From positions 1 to 24,222 of the forward strand of contig CAYUTJ010000006.1 of the NCBI GenBank assembly GCA_964447735.1: a stretch of 24,222 bases of DNA. The letters are read 5' to 3'. The notes beneath the pieces were generated by a model. It was not told where the DNA came from. It saw nothing but the letters and a program-made list of their open reading frames with translations, and made no database searches. Within the stretch, counting starts at the first letter, position 1; each line of letters begins with the position of its first letter. The translations under genes and the position numbers were made by a program. Below, piece by piece: positions 5,618 through 13,690 of the stretch. Origin of the DNA: CAYSYN01 sp964447735. Lineage in GTDB: Bacteria > Patescibacteriota > Minisyncoccia > Minisyncoccales > GBS-2.

Positions 5618-6237
5618 TGACGGCGTACCTTTTGGAGCAGGAGCCAACGAGTTTTCGTCTCTCCCATGTCTAAGGGGTTTTGCCCCGAAGGCAAAGTGAA
5701 AGCGAGCCTGAAGAGGGCGCGAGGGAGAGGCGAAAGACCCGAAGCCAGTCGAGCTACCCCTGGGCAGGGTGAAGGTCACCGAAAGGTGACTGGAGGCCCG
5801 AACCGGTGGGTCGTGCAATACCCTCGGACGACCTGGGGGTAGGGGTGAAAGGCCTATCTAGGCTGGGAATAGCTGGTTCTCCCCGAAATAGCTTTAGGGC
5901 TAGCCTCAGGGGTTTCCTTGGTGCGGTAGAGCACTGGAAGGAATATCGTGGTTTTTACCAGGTATTCCTACCAAACTCCGAATGCACCAAGGCCATACCC
6001 TGGGAGTCAGAGGGTGGGGGATAAGCTCCATCCTCGCGAGGGGAACAACCCAGACCCCAAGCTAAGGCCCCGAAATCCGGGCTAAGTGCTAAATTCAAGG
6101 AGGTGGGGTTCCAAAGACAGCCGGGAGGTGAGCTTAGAAGCAGCTATCCTTTAAAAAGTGCGTAACAGCTTACCGGTCGAGGGACCCTGCGCCGAAAATT
6201 CATAGGGGCTAAAGCCCGGTGCCGAAGCTGGGGTTTC

Positions 6238-6261
6238 TCCCCCCAGATGTATCTGGGGGGA
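6238..6261 (+). repeat. rRNA palindrome copy R8 (23S helix 45)
   Basis: TCCCCCCAGAT, loop GT, ATCTGGGGGGA, between GCCGAAGCTGGGG and GGTAGGGGAGCGTTC. By alignment this is helix 45, another known IVS hot spot. Confidence 0.9.
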
Positions 6262-6728
6262 GGGAGGTAGGGGAGCGTTCCCACTGGGCTGAAGGCGAAT
6301 CGTGAGATTCGCTGGACTGGTGGGAAGTGAGAATGTTGGCATGAGTAACCGCAACCTGGGTGGAATCCCCAGGGGCCGAAAGCCCAAGGTTTCCGTGGCA
6401 AGGATTGTCCACCACGGGTTAGGCGGTCCTAAGGCAAAGCCAGGAAAACTGGCGTAGCCGATGGGCAGTGGGTTAATATTCCCACCCTATCTAGAGGTTC
6501 TGAAGGGTGACGCTTCAGGGTAGTCAGGAGGGATTATTGGCTTTCCCTCAGCCCATTTTTGGGGGTTCCTGATGAACCTGGAGCCTAGAAAAGCCCGTAG
6601 GGTTAACCTCTAGGTAACCGTACCGCAAACCGACACAGGTGGGCTGGTGGAGAACACCAAGGCCAACGGGTGAAAGCTGGGGAAGGAACTCGGCAAAAAA
6701 GCTACCCGTAACTTCGGGAGATGGGTTG

Positions 6729-6752
6729 CCCCCCAGATGTGCATCTGGGGGG
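6729..6752 (+). repeat. rRNA palindrome copy R9 (23S, helix 63 region)
   Basis: CCCCCCAGAT, loop GTGC, ATCTGGGGGG, after GTAACTTCGGGAGATGG. The outer T-A pair of the other copies is absent. Confidence 0.9.
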
Positions 6753-7604
6753 TCGCAGCGAAAGTTCTCCAGGCGACTGTTTACCAAAAACACAGGTCCC
6801 TGCTTAAACCGTAAGGTGAAGTATAGGGGCTGAGGCCTGACCACCGCCCGTGTGTTACGGCTGGGGATCTTTGGAAGGGTTTTCCCTTTTCTGAAGGTTC
6901 ACTGGCTCAAGCCACGGGCCAGGGTCCGGGGTAACTCTGACCCTGCTAAGGTAGCGTAATCCCTTGTCGGGTAAGTTCCGGCCTGCATGAAAGGCTTAAC
7001 GACTTGGAGACTGTCTCCCCCAGCTGCCCGGTGAAAATACAATGAGCGTGAAGATGCGCTCTACCCGCGGCTAGACGGAAAGACCCCGGCAGCTTTACTG
7101 CAGGGTGGTATTGGATTTAGATTTTTGGTGCATAGCGTAGCGGGGAGGCTATGAAGCTCTGTCTCCGGGCAGAGTGGAGCCGCCAATGGAACACCCGCCA
7201 CTAAAAATCTCTATCCTAACCTAGCTGAAGTCTAGGGTAAAAACCAGGCTTCAGTAGGGACAGTGCCACTTGGGCAGTTTGGATGGGGCATCCGCCCCCT
7301 AAAAAGTAACGGGGGCGTGCATAAGGTAGGCTTGGGGCGGATGGAAATCGCCCTGAAAGTGCAAGGGCAAAAGCCTGCCTGACTGCGAGCCAGACATGGC
7401 GAGCAGAGGGGAAACCCGGCCCTAGTGAACCGACCCTCCTTTGTAGGAAGGGGGGAGATCATCGGCTAAAAGTTACGCCGGGGATAACAGACTGGTAGGG
7501 CCCGCGAGTCCATATCTACGGCCCTGTTCGGCACCTCAGCCAAAACATCGGGGTGCTAGGAGGAGTAATCCTCCTACAAAAAAGCGGCTCAAAACGGTGA
7601 AAAT

Positions 7605-7635
7605 CCATTAGGATTTTGATAAAATTTCCTAATGG
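7605..7635 (+). promoter_or_regulatory. Intron P5 hairpin with embedded leaderless promoter
   Basis: CCATTAGGA (7605-7613) pairs perfectly with TCCTAATGG (7627-7635), which contains the start codon ATG 7632. The same 31 bases include an extended -10, TG (7617-7618) and TAAAAT (7620-7625), 6 nt before the ATG. In pre-rRNA the start would be buried, whereas a transcript started here would begin at the ATG. No good -35 is seen. Confidence 0.6.
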
Positions 7636-8240
7636 ACAACACCGTGGGAAGTCTAACTCAGCAACAAAAATCTTTGATTGTAGGATGTATTTTAGGAGAT
7701 GGATATTTGAGAAAGATTGAAGGAAGGAAGTGGGCTTTCTTGGAAATAAATCATTCGATTAAAGCTAAAGATTACGTTGATTGGAAATACCAAATTTTGA
7801 AAAATATTTGTAAATCTGCTCCCAAAGAAAGAATAGTCAGAAAAGGAAGAAAAGCTTATAGATTTTTTACAAGAGAGCATCCTGAAATAGATGAGCTTTA
7901 TAGGAAGTTTTACAAAGAAGGAAAGAAAATAATACCTAAGAATTTCAAATTGAACCCTTTGATCTTAGCTGTCTGGTATATGGACGATGGATCGAAAACC
8001 AAGAAAGGAGATGTTTATTTGAATTCTCAACAATTTGATTGGAAAAGTCAAAGAAGATTGCTTCATGCTTTAAGATTAATGGGTATTAGAGCGAGAATGA
8101 ACAAAGATAAAAAATATTGGAGAATCAGAATTTATAAAGAATCCATTCCTAAATTTCTAAAAATTATCAAACCTTATTTACATCCTTCCATGGAATACAA
8201 GATTGCTGGGTTAGGCCCTGTAGAGACTCAGGAGAAATGA
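7632..8240 (+). CDS. LAGLIDADG homing endonuclease of the intron
   Basis: 202-aa endonuclease with two LAGLIDADG helices: LIVGCILGDGYL (15-26, acidic Asp23) and LILAVWYMDDGSK (110-122, acidic Asp118/Asp119), so it should act as a monomer on the intronless 23S allele. It resembles the LAGLIDADG DNA endonuclease group found in rRNA introns. The frame is intact. Odd: both ends are encoded by intron core. The first codons hold P5 3', P4 3' and P6 5'; the last dozen codons hold P6 3' and the P7 strand; the stop TGA (8238-8240) lies in the P7.1 loop. AT-rich composition contrasts with the exons. It could also serve as a maturase, but this is not testable here. Confidence 0.93.
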   Translation: MDNTVGSLTQQQKSLIVGCILGDGYLRKIEGRKWAFLEINHSIKAKDYVDWKYQILKNICKSAPKERIVRKGRKAYRFFTREHPEIDELYRKFYKEGKKIIPKNFKLNPLILAVWYMDDGSKTKKGDVYLNSQQFDWKSQRRLLHALRLMGIRARMNKDKKYWRIRIYKESIPKFLKIIKPYLHPSMEYKIAGLGPVETQEK

Positions 8241-8285
8241 ATTTCTCCTGGACTCTCCCAAAAGCGGGAGGGTAATACGGCCGCC

Positions 8286-8311
8286 TCCCTCCAGATCAAC
8301 ATCTGGGGGGA
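8286..8311 (+). repeat. rRNA-type palindrome R10, forming intron P8
   Basis: TCCCTCCAGAT, loop CAAC, ATCTGGGGGGA. It has the family stem with one C-to-T change that still pairs (T-G). It sits exactly between P3' and the 3' strand of P7, so this copy is the P8 hairpin of the intron. Confidence 0.88.
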
Positions 8312-8382
8312 TGAAGGTATAGTCCTTAACCAGAAAAATGGGGAGGCGATGTCGGCTCGTCTCATCCTGGGGGTGGAGAAGC

Positions 8383-8413
<31 letters not shown>

Positions 8414-8725
8414 AGATTCGTGAGTTGGGTTCAGTACGTCGTGAGACAGTACGGTCCCTATCTACCGCGGGCGTCCGGGACCTTGAGGGGGGTGGCCCAC
8501 AGTACGAGAGGACCTGGGTCAACCGACCTCTGGTGTACCAGTTGTGGGGCCTACCCGCACAGCTGGGTAGCCATGTCGGGTCAGGATAAGGGCTGAAAGC
8601 ATCTAAGCCCGAAGCCTACCCCAAGATTAGGGTCCCCAATCACCCCGGTCAGAGACTATGACCTTGATAGGGGGCAGGTGTAAGTCCCGTAAGGGATTGA
8701 GCCGAGCCCTACTAATGGGGGATTG

Positions 8726-8892
8726 CAGAGATCGCGCCAATCAAGCCCCATTTTTAATGTTGAAACAATACTTCCAAATCGCTTCGCGATTTGGAAAAAG
8801 CGGACTCAGGCCGAACGTAGACCTTCAAGTTGCATTAGCAACTCGAACTTGATAATAGAGAGGCCTGATGGACGCGCGGTTTTTGGTAAAAA
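8726..8892 (+). other. Pre-23S 3' arm and 23S-5S spacer
   Basis: 8726-8754 is the 3' arm of the 23S stem. The spacer then holds a perfect hairpin TTCCAAATCG/CGATTTGGAA (8772-8781/8787-8796) and a second one AGTTGC-ATTA-GCAACT (8828-8843) with outer TCAAG/CTTGA (8825-8829/8848-8852). I see no tRNA or ORF in it. Confidence 0.7.
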
Positions 8893-9030
8893 TAAGGCGG
8901 TCATACCTGGAGATGCTCCACTCCTTCCCATCCCGAACAGGATAGTGAAAGTCTCCAGGGCCGATGGTACTCTGGGTAAATCCCAGGGGAGAGTAGGTTG
9001 CCGCCTTATCTTTGCCAAAAACCTTTTTTT
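8878..9030 (+). terminator. 5S outer stem and transcription end
   Basis: The 13-position outer stem (8878-8890/9011-9023, one wobble) closes over 5S and is followed by seven T (9024-9030). It acts as processing stem and probably as terminator of the 23S-5S transcript. Its right arm contains the -35 hexamer of mreC. Confidence 0.6.
8893..9009 (+). rRNA. rrf: 5S ribosomal RNA
   Basis: About 117 nt. Terminal stem TAAGGCGG/CCGCCTTA; internal landmarks CCCATCCCGAACAGG (8928-8942) and GGCCGATGGTACT (8959) are typical of bacterial 5S. The stem is extended outward by GGTTTTTGGTAAA/TTTGCCAAAAACC (8878-8890/9011-9023). Confidence 0.95.
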
Positions 9031-9040
9031 ATTTTAGAAT
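9012..9040 (+). promoter_or_regulatory. Leaderless promoter of mreC
   Basis: TTGCCA (9012-9017), 17-nt spacer, TAGAAT (9035-9040), 6 nt to ATG 9047. No Shine-Dalgarno sequence. Confidence 0.7.
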
Positions 9041-9046
9041 GAAAAA

Positions 9047-9847
9047 ATGCCAAAGTTTAAAAAGAGAGCTCTTTTTTTTCTTTTAGTTTTCCTTTTTATC
9101 TTTTCTTTAGTTTTCGTTTTTCAAGAGAGAGTAAAAAATTTTGTTTATTTGATTTTTTCTCCTTTTCAAAAATTCTTTTGGAGTCTTGGAAGGAATACAG
9201 CAAACTTTTTTTCAATTTTCATTGAGACCTCAGAGTTAAAAAAAGAAAAAGAAAGGTTAGAAAAGGAAAATTTAAAATTAAAATCAGAAATTGAAAAGTT
9301 GAAGGAGATAGAAAAGGAAAACCGAATTTTAAAAAAAGCGTTAGATTTAAAGAGAGAGAAAATTGAAATTTTACTGGCTAGAATTGTAGAAAAGGATCCA
9401 GAGGAAGATAAAATTTTAATAGACAAAGGTAAAAAAGATGGTGTTTTTGAGGGAGAAGTTGTGATTTCTCCAGAAGGGGTTTTAGTAGGAAAAGTTTCAA
9501 AAGTTTATCAAAATTTTTCAAAAATTACTCTCTTGTCTTCAAAAAATTTTAGTTTTAACGGACAGATCTCTTCAAAAAAAATCGATTTTCTTTTGGAAGG
9601 AAGAGGGAATTTACATTTGTATTTAACCCTTTTGCCAAAGGAGAAAAAAATTGAATTGGGAGATAAGGTTTCAACTTCAGCTTTGGGAGGAAAATTCCCA
9701 GCTGGAATTTTTATTGGAGAAATTGAAAAAATTGAAAGATCGGATATAAAGCCTTATCAGGAAGCCAAAATAAAATTGGGTTTTTCTCTTTCAGATTTGG
9801 AGTTTTTATTTCTAATAAAAAATTTTAAACCATGGAAAGAAAGTTAA
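9047..9847 (+). CDS. mreC: Rod shape-determining protein MreC
   Basis: 266-aa bitopic protein that links MreB filaments with periplasmic cell-wall enzymes. One N-terminal membrane helix (about 8-26), a Lys/Glu-rich coiled coil (about 63-105), then the beta-rich domain with DKGKKDGVFEGEVVISPEGVLVGKV (about 127-151) and GDKVSTSALGGKFPAGIFIGEI (about 205-226), both characteristic of MreC. Length is normal. First gene of mreC-mreD-PBP2. No mreB is seen in the window. Confidence 0.92.
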   Translation: MPKFKKRALFFLLVFLFIFSLVFVFQERVKNFVYLIFSPFQKFFWSLGRNTANFFSIFIETSELKKEKERLEKENLKLKSEIEKLKEIEKENRILKKALDLKREKIEILLARIVEKDPEEDKILIDKGKKDGVFEGEVVISPEGVLVGKVSKVYQNFSKITLLSSKNFSFNGQISSKKIDFLLEGRGNLHLYLTLLPKEKKIELGDKVSTSALGGKFPAGIFIGEIEKIERSDIKPYQEAKIKLGFSLSDLEFLFLIKNFKPWKES

Positions 9848-10083
9848 TTCTAATTCCTTTTTTGATTTTGCTTCAAACTAGCTTTTTCCCTCCAATTTTT
9901 TCTTTTGTACCAAATTTGATTTTAATTTCAGTTTTTATCTTTTCTTTTTTTAAATGCTCAATTCTTTTTCCCATAATTTCTGGTATTTCTTTGGACTTTT
10001 TTTCAGAAAAGTTTTTCGGTTTTTATACTTTAATTTCTCTCTTAATTTATTTTCTAATTTCCCAAATTAAAAAGTATGTTTGA
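9832..10083 (+). CDS. mreD: Short MreD-like membrane protein
   Basis: 83 aa, very hydrophobic, with two to three membrane helices. The segment PIISGISLDFFSEKFFGFYTLISLL resembles the conserved G-x-x-x-D...G-x-x-x/L part of MreD. Typical MreD is about twice as long, so this is a reduced form lacking the second half, or an unrelated membrane protein in the MreD slot. It overlaps mreC by 16 nt and the PBP2 gene by 8 nt, so translation is coupled. The call rests partly on position. Confidence 0.6.
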   Translation: MERKLILIPFLILLQTSFFPPIFSFVPNLILISVFIFSFFKCSILFPIISGISLDFFSEKFFGFYTLISLLIYFLISQIKKYV

Positions 10084-11971
10084 AATTGAGCCTCATGAAG
10101 TTTTACTAGATAAGTTAGCAAGAGAAAAGGAAGCTGAAATTTCAGAGAGAAGATTTGAAACTCCAATTTTTAAAAGACCTTTTTTGTTTTTCTTTGCTTT
10201 TACTTTAATTTCTTTTTTATTTTTTGGAGCTAGAATCTTATATTTTCAGTTTACAAAGGGAAAGGAACTCTCAATTGAGGCTAAAGAAAACCAGTTTTCA
10301 ATTTTAAAAATTGGAGCTGAAAGAGGAGTAATTTATGACAGAAATCTTGAACAATTAACTTTAAATCATTTGAGTTTTGATCTTTATTACAAAAAAGAAA
10401 AAGAAATTAATGAGAGATTTTTGGAAAGCTTGAGCCAAATTTTGGGAATAGAAAAAGAAAATCTCAAAAGGAAAATTGAATCTCAAGAAGGAAAAGAGGT
10501 TTTGTTGGTGAAGAATTTAGATTTTGAAAAAGTTTTGATTTTTCTTGGACAAAAAGAGAGATTCCCTCAGATTGTTTTGAAAGAGAATTTGATTAGAGAA
10601 TATAAAGATAATGAAACTTTTTCCCATTTGCTCGGATATTTAGGCAAAGTTTCTTCAGAAGAATTAGAAAAAGAGCCAAAATATTACAATTTAGACGATC
10701 TAGTAGGAAGGGCTGGAATTGAAAAATACTATGAAAAGACCTTACGGAAAATACCCGGGGAGATTCTAGTTGAAAAAGATGCAAAAGGAAGAAAAATCTC
10801 AGCAAAGATTATTAGAGAACCTCAGGCAGGAAAGAGCTTGGTTTTGTATTTAGATGCTAAACTCCAAAGAAAAATTAAAGAAGAGATGGAAAAGAAAATT
10901 AGAGAAATCGGAGCTTTTGGAGGATCGGCAATTGCTGTTGATCCTCAAACTGGTGGGGTGCTATCTTTACTTTCTTTTCCTTCTTTTGACAATAACGTTT
11001 TTTCGCTAGGAAAAGAAACAGAAATTGAGAAGTTATTAAAAGATGAAAAAACTCCTCTTTTAAACAGAGCAATCTCTGGTCAATTTCTGTTAGGTTCGAC
11101 TGTAAAGCCTCTAATTGCTTTGGCTGCTTTACAAGAAGGAATAATCTCTCCAACAAAAAAGATAAATTGTCAGGGGAAAATTAAAATTTCCCACCGATAT
11201 AACCCAGAAATTGTTTATACTTTTAGAGATTGGACAATTCACGGTCTCACAGATATTAGAAAAGCGATTGCTGAATCTTGCAATGTCTTTTTCTATACAA
11301 TAGGAGGAGGCTACAAAGATCAAAAAGGTCTAGGTCCCACAAAGATTAAAGAGTATTTAGAAAAATTTGGATTAGGAAAATTAGTAGATACTGATTTCCC
11401 GATTCCTTCTTTCGCTAAAGGTTTGATTGGCTCTCCTGAATGGAAAAAGGAAAAATTAGGAGAAAATTGGTGGGATGGTGACACTTATAATTTATCTATT
11501 GGCCAAGGTTATGTTTTGGCAACTCCTCTTCAGGTAGCTCAAGCTTTTTTGCCCATAGCTAATGGCGGAAAATTTTTAAAGTTAAAATTTGTCTGGAAAG
11601 TTTTAGACCAAAATGGAAACTTAATTGAAGAATCAAAACCTGAAGAATGGAGAAAAAATTTTATAGATCCTGAAAATTTAAAAATAGTGAGAGAAGGAAT
11701 GAGAATGGCTGTTACTGGGAAAGGAGCTCCCAAAGCTTCTGCAAAATCTTTAAGTCTTTTGCCAGTTGCGGTTGCGGCCAAAACTGGAACTGCTCAAATT
11801 TCAAAAAAAGATTGCAAAGATTGTTATACAGTTTGGATAGTTGCTTTCGCTCCCTACGAGAATCCAGAAATTCTTTTGGTTTTAACTATAGATGGAGTGA
11901 AAGATATTTCTACAGCCATTACAATACCAGTGGCAAGAGAAATCTTAAATTGGTATTTTACCCAAAGATAA
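10076..11971 (+). CDS. mrdA: Penicillin-binding protein 2 (class B transpeptidase)
   Basis: 631 aa. Short cytoplasmic N-terminus, one membrane helix (about 38-58), a pedestal region beginning with RGVIYDRN (about 83), then the transpeptidase domain with SxxK at STVK (Ser341, Lys344), SxN at SCN (401-403) and KTG (569-571). All three active-site motifs are present, so it should be catalytically active in cross-linking peptidoglycan during elongation with MreC/MreD. No RodA is seen in the window. Length is normal. No clear terminator follows. Confidence 0.93.
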   Translation: MFEIEPHEVLLDKLAREKEAEISERRFETPIFKRPFLFFFAFTLISFLFFGARILYFQFTKGKELSIEAKENQFSILKIGAERGVIYDRNLEQLTLNHLSFDLYYKKEKEINERFLESLSQILGIEKENLKRKIESQEGKEVLLVKNLDFEKVLIFLGQKERFPQIVLKENLIREYKDNETFSHLLGYLGKVSSEELEKEPKYYNLDDLVGRAGIEKYYEKTLRKIPGEILVEKDAKGRKISAKIIREPQAGKSLVLYLDAKLQRKIKEEMEKKIREIGAFGGSAIAVDPQTGGVLSLLSFPSFDNNVFSLGKETEIEKLLKDEKTPLLNRAISGQFLLGSTVKPLIALAALQEGIISPTKKINCQGKIKISHRYNPEIVYTFRDWTIHGLTDIRKAIAESCNVFFYTIGGGYKDQKGLGPTKIKEYLEKFGLGKLVDTDFPIPSFAKGLIGSPEWKKEKLGENWWDGDTYNLSIGQGYVLATPLQVAQAFLPIANGGKFLKLKFVWKVLDQNGNLIEESKPEEWRKNFIDPENLKIVREGMRMAVTGKGAPKASAKSLSLLPVAVAAKTGTAQISKKDCKDCYTVWIVAFAPYENPEILLVLTIDGVKDISTAITIPVAREILNWYFTQR

Positions 11972-11985
11972 AATTTTCCTAAAAT
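11957..11985 (+). promoter_or_regulatory. Leaderless promoter of lysS
   Basis: TTTACC (11957-11962), 17-nt spacer, TAAAAT (11980-11985), 6 nt to ATG 11992. The -35 lies inside the end of the PBP2 gene. Confidence 0.6.
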
Positions 11986-11991
11986 AAAAAC

Positions 11992-13458
11992 ATGGCTACT
12001 TTAGAAGAATTAAGGAAAATTAGATTAAAAAAATTAGAAAAAATTAAAAAGGCTCTAATTTTCCCTTATCCTCAAAAAGTAAAGAGAACCCATACGATTT
12101 TACAGGTTTTAAAGAATTTTTCGAAATTAAAAAAATCAAAAAAGGAAATTTTTTTGGTAGGAAGAATAAGAGCAATGAGAATTCATGGAGGGGCAACCTT
12201 TTTTGATTTTGAAGATGGAACTGGGAAAATTCAAGCTTTTTTGAGAAAAGATAAAGTGGGGCCTAAAGCTTACGAATTTTTTATAAATAATTTTGATATT
12301 GGCGATTTCGTTCAAGTGAGGGGAATTTTATGCAAAACGAAAAAGGGAGAAAAAACAATTGAAGTCTCTGACTTTAAAATTTTATCAAAGAGTTTGAGAC
12401 CCTTGCCCGAAAAATGGCACGGTTTAAAAGATGTGGAGGAAAGATTCAGAAAAAGATATTTGGATTTAATTTTTAATCCAGAAGCGAAAGAGAAATTTAT
12501 TTTGAGATCGAAAATTATTTCAGAAATTAGAAAGTTTTTAGAAAAAGAAGGATTTTTAGAAGTTGAAACTCCAATTTTACAACCTATTTATGGAGGAGCA
12601 AGGGCAAGACCATTTAAAACTCACCATTATGCGTTAGACATTGATTTGTATTTGAGAATTGCTCCAGAACTTTATTTGAAGCGTCTTTTGGTTGGAGGAT
12701 TTGAAAAAGTCTTTGAGATCGGAAAATGTTTTAGAAACGAAGGAATAGACAGATTTCACAATCCAGATTTTACTTCTCTTGAATTTTATTTAGCTTATGC
12801 TGATTACAAAGATACAATGAAGCTTACAGAAAAAATGATTTTGAATGTCGTCAAAAAAATTTTCAAAAAAAGAAAGCTAAAATATCAAGAAAAAGAGATT
12901 GATTTTAAAATACCTTGGCCAAGAGTCGAGTTCGATGTCCTTTTCAGGAAAGAAACAGGATTAGATTACGATACTGTTAATAGAGAAGTTCTTTTGAAAA
13001 AAGCAAAAAGTTTAGGATTAGAAGTTGAAGAAAATCTACCTAAATTTGAAATTGCAGATGAAATTTTCAAGAAAATTATTAGACCTAAAATCTGGAATCC
13101 TACATTTGTCATCCACTATCCTTTGGGCTTTCAAGTTTTAGCTAAAGCTTTGGAAAAGAATCCAAAAAGATTGGCTAATTTTCAATTGATCGTAGCTGGG
13201 ACTGAAATTGTCAATGCTTTTTCAGAATTAAATGATCCTTTAGAACAAAGGAAAAGATTTCAAGAGCAGAGAGAATTATTTAAAGAAGGATTTAAAGAGG
13301 CCCATCCTTTGGATGAAGATTTTTTAGAAGCTTTAGAATACGGAATGCCACCTGCAGCAGGCTTTGGAATGGGAATTGATAGGTTAGTGATGATTTTGAC
13401 AAATTCATATTCTCTAAGAGAAGTAATTTTGTTTCCTTTGATGAGACCAAAATCTTGA
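11992..13458 (+). CDS. lysS: Lysyl-tRNA synthetase, class II
   Basis: 488 aa; charges tRNA-Lys in the cytoplasm. N-terminal OB-fold anticodon-binding domain (about 50-135, with VGRIRAMRIHGGATFFDFEDGTGKIQ type motif), then the class II catalytic core: motif 1 around 175-205, motif 2 FEIGKCFRNEGIDRFHNPDFT (about 238-259) and motif 3 GFGMGIDRLVMIL (about 457-469). Normal length and all motifs intact. It is monocistronic, between its own promoter and a long hairpin terminator. Confidence 0.97.
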   Translation: MATLEELRKIRLKKLEKIKKALIFPYPQKVKRTHTILQVLKNFSKLKKSKKEIFLVGRIRAMRIHGGATFFDFEDGTGKIQAFLRKDKVGPKAYEFFINNFDIGDFVQVRGILCKTKKGEKTIEVSDFKILSKSLRPLPEKWHGLKDVEERFRKRYLDLIFNPEAKEKFILRSKIISEIRKFLEKEGFLEVETPILQPIYGGARARPFKTHHYALDIDLYLRIAPELYLKRLLVGGFEKVFEIGKCFRNEGIDRFHNPDFTSLEFYLAYADYKDTMKLTEKMILNVVKKIFKKRKLKYQEKEIDFKIPWPRVEFDVLFRKETGLDYDTVNREVLLKKAKSLGLEVEENLPKFEIADEIFKKIIRPKIWNPTFVIHYPLGFQVLAKALEKNPKRLANFQLIVAGTEIVNAFSELNDPLEQRKRFQEQRELFKEGFKEAHPLDEDFLEALEYGMPPAAGFGMGIDRLVMILTNSYSLREVILFPLMRPKS

Positions 13459-13534
13459 CAGAAGTTTTTAGAAATTGCTAAAAATTAAAGTGAAAATGAA
13501 TTTTCAATTTCAGATAAAATTAGCAAAGAAAAGC

Positions 13535-13628
13535 AAAAAATCCTCTCCAAGGGAAGGGGCTAGTTGAATTTAGCTGAACAAATAATTCCTTAGACTAGCT
13601 CCTTCCCCTAAAACGGAGAGGATTTTTT
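13535..13628 (+). terminator. Long two-helix hairpin after lysS
   Basis: Perfect 14-bp outer helix AAAAAATCCTCTCC/GGAGAGGATTTTTT (13535-13548/13615-13628), a small internal loop, then a second 14-bp helix (13551-13564/13594-13607, one G-T) with a 29-nt AT-rich loop. A and T tracts on the two sides make it a possible bidirectional terminator. Twenty-eight pairs is far more than a terminator needs, so it may be a mobile palindromic element or small RNA. No T-box or tRNA-like specifier is seen. Confidence 0.7.
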
Positions 13629-13675
13629 GTTAAACAGTTTCTGCCCCTTCTTTTATTTTTTTCTTTTCTAAAAAA

Positions 13676-13684
13676 TGTTACTAT
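13676..13684 (+). promoter_or_regulatory. Extended -10 promoter of serS, leaderless
   Basis: TG (13676-13677), T, TACTAT (13679-13684), 6 nt to ATG 13691. The -35 region is T-rich and not recognisable. Confidence 0.55.
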
Positions 13685-13690
13685 AAAAAT

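Larger units (their letters stand above)
7537..8346 (+). other. Group I intron at 23S U2500 with LAGLIDADG gene
   Basis: 810-nt intron resolved by pairing. P1: exon GGCACCT (7530-7536) pairs with guide GGGTGCT (7551-7557), with the diagnostic U-G pair at the 5' splice site (7536/7551). P10: CATCG (7546-7550) pairs with 3' exon CGATG (8347-8351). The intron ends in G8346. P2 is 7557-7564/7569-7576 with a GTAA loop. P3 is GCGGC/GCCGC (7584-7588/8280-8284). P4 is CGGTG/CACCG (7595-7599/7640-7644). P5 is 7605-7613/7627-7635. P6 is 7653-7662/8205-8214. P7 uses GACT (8225-8228)/AGTC (8321-8324). P7.1 is 8229-8237/8242-8250, P7.2 is 8253-8259/8266-8272, and P8 is 8286-8311. S element is AAGGTATAGTCC. 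P7.1/P7.2 suggest subgroup IA. The position is in the peptidyl-transferase centre next to A2503. Confidence 0.93.

Noticed and set aside
7557..7576. AGGAGGAG in the intron as a Shine-Dalgarno site for the endonuclease
   Set aside because: It is the 5' strand of the P2 hairpin and lies over 60 nt before the start codon.
8755..8892. tRNA gene in the 23S-5S spacer
   Set aside because: Only two simple hairpins are present; no acceptor/T-arm arrangement could be drawn.
13459..13690. T-box riboswitch before serS
   Set aside because: No T-box bulge sequence or specifier stem is visible, and the -10 box at 13679 places the serS start below the hairpin.
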